Positions 4,860 to 6,542 of a DNA stretch of 6,542 nucleotides are shown piece by piece. Within the stretch, counting starts at the first letter, position 1, and the number at the start of each line of letters is the position of its first letter. The stretch covers positions 5,339-11,880 of the forward strand of contig MHYJ01000072.1 of assembly GCA_001828445.1 (NCBI GenBank), read 5' to 3'. The translations under genes and the position numbers were made by a program. Below the pieces are notes generated by a model. It was given only the letters and a program-made list of their open reading frames with translations. It did not search any database and was not told where the DNA came from. The DNA is from Planctomycetes bacterium RBG_16_43_13. GTDB lineage: Bacteria; Planctomycetota; MHYJ01.

Positions 4860-5969
4860 TTACAGCCACTTTTTGAATCTATCGAATATCCCATCTTTCT
4901 TTTCCTCATCCTCCTCAATCTTGGCGAGTTCTCTCAATAGTTCTTCCTGTCGCTTCGTAAGTTTTGTAGGCACGCCGACGACTACCCTCACAAACTGGTC
5001 TCCCTTCCCACCACCGTTGAGCGATTGCACACCCTGCCCTTTTAGCCGCAATACCTGCCCGCTCTGTGTGCCTTTCGGTATCTTCATACTGCTTCTACCA
5101 TAGAGTGTGGGAACATCTACCTCACCGCCAAAAATCGCCTGCGTATATGTTATAGGGATTTCACAATGCACATTATTGTCATCTCTCACAAAGAACGGAT
5201 GCTGTTTCACATATATGTCGCAATAGAGGTCGCCGTTAGAACCTCCGTCCATAGAATGCTCTCCCTCTCCTGATACCCGCATCCGTGTCCCGTCCTCTAT
5301 GCCAGCGGGAATCTTTACCTTTATCTCTCGCTGTTGTTTGACTGCGCCTGCACCTCTGCACTCTTTACAGGGAGAGGTGATGACCTTGCCGCTTCCACTA
5401 CATCTGCTACAAGTGGTTCGGATGCTGAAGAATCCACTGCTCTGGATTACTTCGCCTCTGCCCTGACAGGTGCGACACTGAGATGGAGACGTGCCGGGTG
5501 CGGAACCGGAGCCGTTACATTTCGGACAGAGCTCGTTTCGATGGAGTTTTATTATCTTCTCCGTGCCGAATGTGACGTCCTTCAACTCTACCTCGAGTTC
5601 TACGCGGAGGGACGCCCCCCTATGCGGGCCACGGCGCGTCCTGCCGCCGAAGATATCGCCGAAGAACGAGCTATCACTAAATACATCAGCAAAGGTAGAG
5701 AATATATCCTCGAAGTCGGTAAAGCCCCTGTGTGCGTATCCCCTCAATCCCTCGTGCCCGAACTGGTCGTATCGGCTACGTTTCTCGGCATCGCTTAAAA
5801 CCTCGTATGCCTCTGCCGCTTCTTTGAATTTCTTCTCCGACTCCTTATCGCCGGGATTTCTGTCGGGGTGATATTTTAACGCCATCTGGCGATACGCCTG
5901 CTTGAGCTCGTCAGTAGAGGCATCCCGCTTCACACCTAAAATTTCGTAGTAATCCCTATTGCCATCCAT
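4860..5969 (-). CDS. dnaJ: Chaperone protein DnaJ (Hsp40, type I)
   Basis: This complete 369-residue type I DnaJ is of usual family length (about 375). It has a J domain (residues 5-70) with the HPD motif at 34-36 that stimulates DnaK ATPase, then a Gly/Phe-rich linker with DFEDIF and FFGDIFGG (85-109). Four zinc-finger CxxCxGxG repeats follow at 148-155, 165-172, 187-194 and 201-208, all with intact cysteines. The substrate-binding C-terminal domains hold [18 protein letters not shown] (220-237) and [17 protein letters not shown] (297-313). It delivers unfolded proteins to DnaK in the cytoplasm. The ATG has no SD and is preceded by an A/T-only stretch. groEL lies upstream, 130 nt away, with a hairpin between them; grpE and dnaK are not in the window. 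The sequence style recalls Planctomycetota. Confidence 0.98.
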   Translation of the reverse strand: MDGNRDYYEILGVKRDASTDELKQAYRQMALKYHPDRNPGDKESEKKFKEAAEAYEVLSDAEKRSRYDQFGHEGLRGYAHRGFTDFEDIFSTFADVFSDSSFFGDIFGGRTRRGPHRGASLRVELEVELKDVTFGTEKIIKLHRNELCPKCNGSGSAPGTSPSQCRTCQGRGEVIQSSGFFSIRTTCSRCSGSGKVITSPCKECRGAGAVKQQREIKVKIPAGIEDGTRMRVSGEGEHSMDGGSNGDLYCDIYVKQHPFFVRDDNNVHCEIPITYTQAIFGGEVDVPTLYGRSSMKIPKGTQSGQVLRLKGQGVQSLNGGGKGDQFVRVVVGVPTKLTKRQEELLRELAKIEEDEEKKDGIFDRFKKWL

Positions 5970-6099
5970 ATTGAAACAAAATCAAAGATTAAAAATAAAA
6001 AAGCAAAATTGCAATTCAAAATTAAAAAATTGTCGGAGTATGGGGCTCTGCCCCATCCTTACTTTTACATTTTGATTTTTGGATTTTGGATTTTCCTTA
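5970..6099. other. groEL-dnaJ spacer: AT-rich with GGATTTT repeats
   Basis: The 130-bp gap contains a GGATTTTGGATTTT direct repeat next to a related TGATTTTT (6073-6094), a GC hairpin (6040-6056) and a long A/T stretch (5971-6030) directly before dnaJ. The A/T stretch could hold the dnaJ promoter, but no clear -35/-10 pair or CIRCE-type heat-shock operator is visible. Confidence 0.5.
6040..6056 (-). terminator. Hairpin after groEL, probable intrinsic terminator
   Basis: ATGGGGC (6040-6046) and GCCCCAT (6050-6056) form a 7-bp GC-rich stem with a 3-nt loop, 43 nt past the groEL stop. On the minus strand a run of six Us (6029-6024) follows 10 nt beyond the stem, slightly far for an ideal terminator. 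It suggests that dnaJ has its own promoter or is reached by partial read-through. Confidence 0.55.
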
Positions 6100-6542
6100 T
6101 TACCTGACCGCGCCCTCTATCTTTTTCTTCTTGTTCTTTATCTCTGTTATGACTGTCTTCGTAGTGAGAAGCAGTGATGCAACACTCGCAGAATTCTGTA
6201 TAGCGCACCTGACGACTTTTGCGGGGTCTATAATGCCTGCATCGAACATATTGACGAACTTATTGGAGAGGATGTCGAAACCATCCTCCGACTTATGCTC
6301 TTTTGCCTCAGCCACTATCATAGAGCCGTCAAGCCCTGCATTTGACGCTATGCTACATAGAGGTGCCTCGAGCGCCCTTGCTACTACGAGGGCGCCTGCC
6401 TTTTCGTCGCCATCAAGGATTAGTTCTGCGACAGCCGAAGCCGCTCTCAGATATGCAATACCGCCGCCGGGGACTATGCCCTCTTCTACAGCGGCTTTTG
6501 TGGCGTTAACCGCATCATCTACCCTATACTTCTTCTCCTTTA
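6100..6542 (-). CDS. groL: 60 kDa chaperonin GroEL, C-terminal 146 residues (N-terminus outside window)
   Basis: The minus strand is open from the window edge to TAA at 6102-6100. It begins [20 protein letters not shown], which aligns with E. coli GroEL from about residue 390. D9 of the fragment corresponds to the catalytic D398, and the GGG at 25-27 to G414-G416 of the nucleotide pocket. The later [17 protein letters not shown] and [13 protein letters not shown] complete the equatorial domain. GroEL forms the double-ring ATP-driven folding chamber in the cytoplasm. The protein ends [12 protein letters not shown] and lacks the Gly-Gly-Met tail found in many GroELs, about 13 residues shorter than E. 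coli. Only the part in the window is judged; an internal ATG at 6321 is not the start. Confidence 0.96.
   Translation of the reverse strand, partial: KEKKYRVDDAVNATKAAVEEGIVPGGGIAYLRAASAVAELILDGDEKAGALVVARALEAPLCSIASNAGLDGSMIVAEAKEHKSEDGFDILSNKFVNMFDAGIIDPAKVVRCAIQNSASVASLLLTTKTVITEIKNKKKKIEGAVR

Noticed and set aside
4451..4876. Plus-strand open frame of 141 codons opposite the 117-residue gene
   Set aside because: It has no SD and is Phe/Ser/Pro-rich, as expected for the complement of a Lys/Gly-rich gene; it also crosses the repeat and the dnaJ stem-loop. The minus-strand gene has a strong SD.
5334..5871. Plus-strand open frames of 154 and 126 codons inside dnaJ
   Set aside because: They are antisense to the conserved zinc-finger and J-domain coding sequence, have no SD and read as low-complexity shadow proteins.
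6191..6196. GAATTC inside groEL as a possible target of the EcoRI-family methyltransferase
   Set aside because: It is the only GAATTC I noticed in the window, and the enzyme's specificity cannot be inferred from family membership.
6100..6321. Independent 73-residue gene
   Set aside because: It is the tail of groEL; the same frame continues upstream to the window edge with conserved GroEL sequence.

Overview
The window is a bacterial chromosome segment in which every supported gene lies on the minus strand, so transcription runs from high to low coordinates. In that order it holds the 3' end of groEL (runs off the right edge), a complete dnaJ, two uncharacterised genes, an overlapping RelE-type toxin-antitoxin (TA) pair, a structured repeat-rich spacer, a DUF433/DUF5615 (PIN-like) TA pair, an EcoRI-family adenine DNA methyltransferase, and the first 227 codons of a DUF262 protein that runs off the left edge.

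Organism: most likely an uncultured bacterium. The DnaJ (four intact zinc-finger motifs, DFEDIF-rich linker, zinc-finger loop reading [11 protein letters not shown]) reminds me most of Planctomycetota or neighbouring candidate phyla. The spacers full of AAATGACAAA-like and GGGACAG-like short repeats fit such genomes. This placement rests on memory and is weak. The methyltransferase/DUF262 end is visibly more AT-rich than dnaJ/groEL and may have been acquired horizontally.

Region by region: 4860-6542 is core protein folding (groEL, dnaJ), with hairpins after each gene. 3327-4725 carries two lysine-rich genes of unknown function, each with a strong Shine-Dalgarno (SD) sequence. The longer one resembles, in layout only, small proteins with an RR-P start, a Trp-rich helical part and a proline-rich linker that I recall from related genomes. 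2682-3163 is a RelE-type TA module whose extended -10 box sits so close to the antitoxin ATG that the mRNA is probably leaderless. 2326-2681 is non-coding and holds the next operon's promoter, a nested inverted repeat able to fold into a three-way junction, and copies of a GGGACAG repeat also found at 4755.

The most interesting part is 1-2360. One well-formed promoter (TTGACC, 17 nt, TACAAT) with a palindrome in its spacer precedes four genes with gaps of 25 and 36 nt and then an ATGA stop/start overlap: DUF433 antitoxin, PIN-like toxin, EcoRI-type methyltransferase and DUF262 protein. No EcoRI-type endonuclease lies in the window. The DUF262 protein, from a fold found in modification-sensing nucleases, is tightly coupled to the methyltransferase. 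A modification-linked defence or addiction operon is a reasonable but untested reading.
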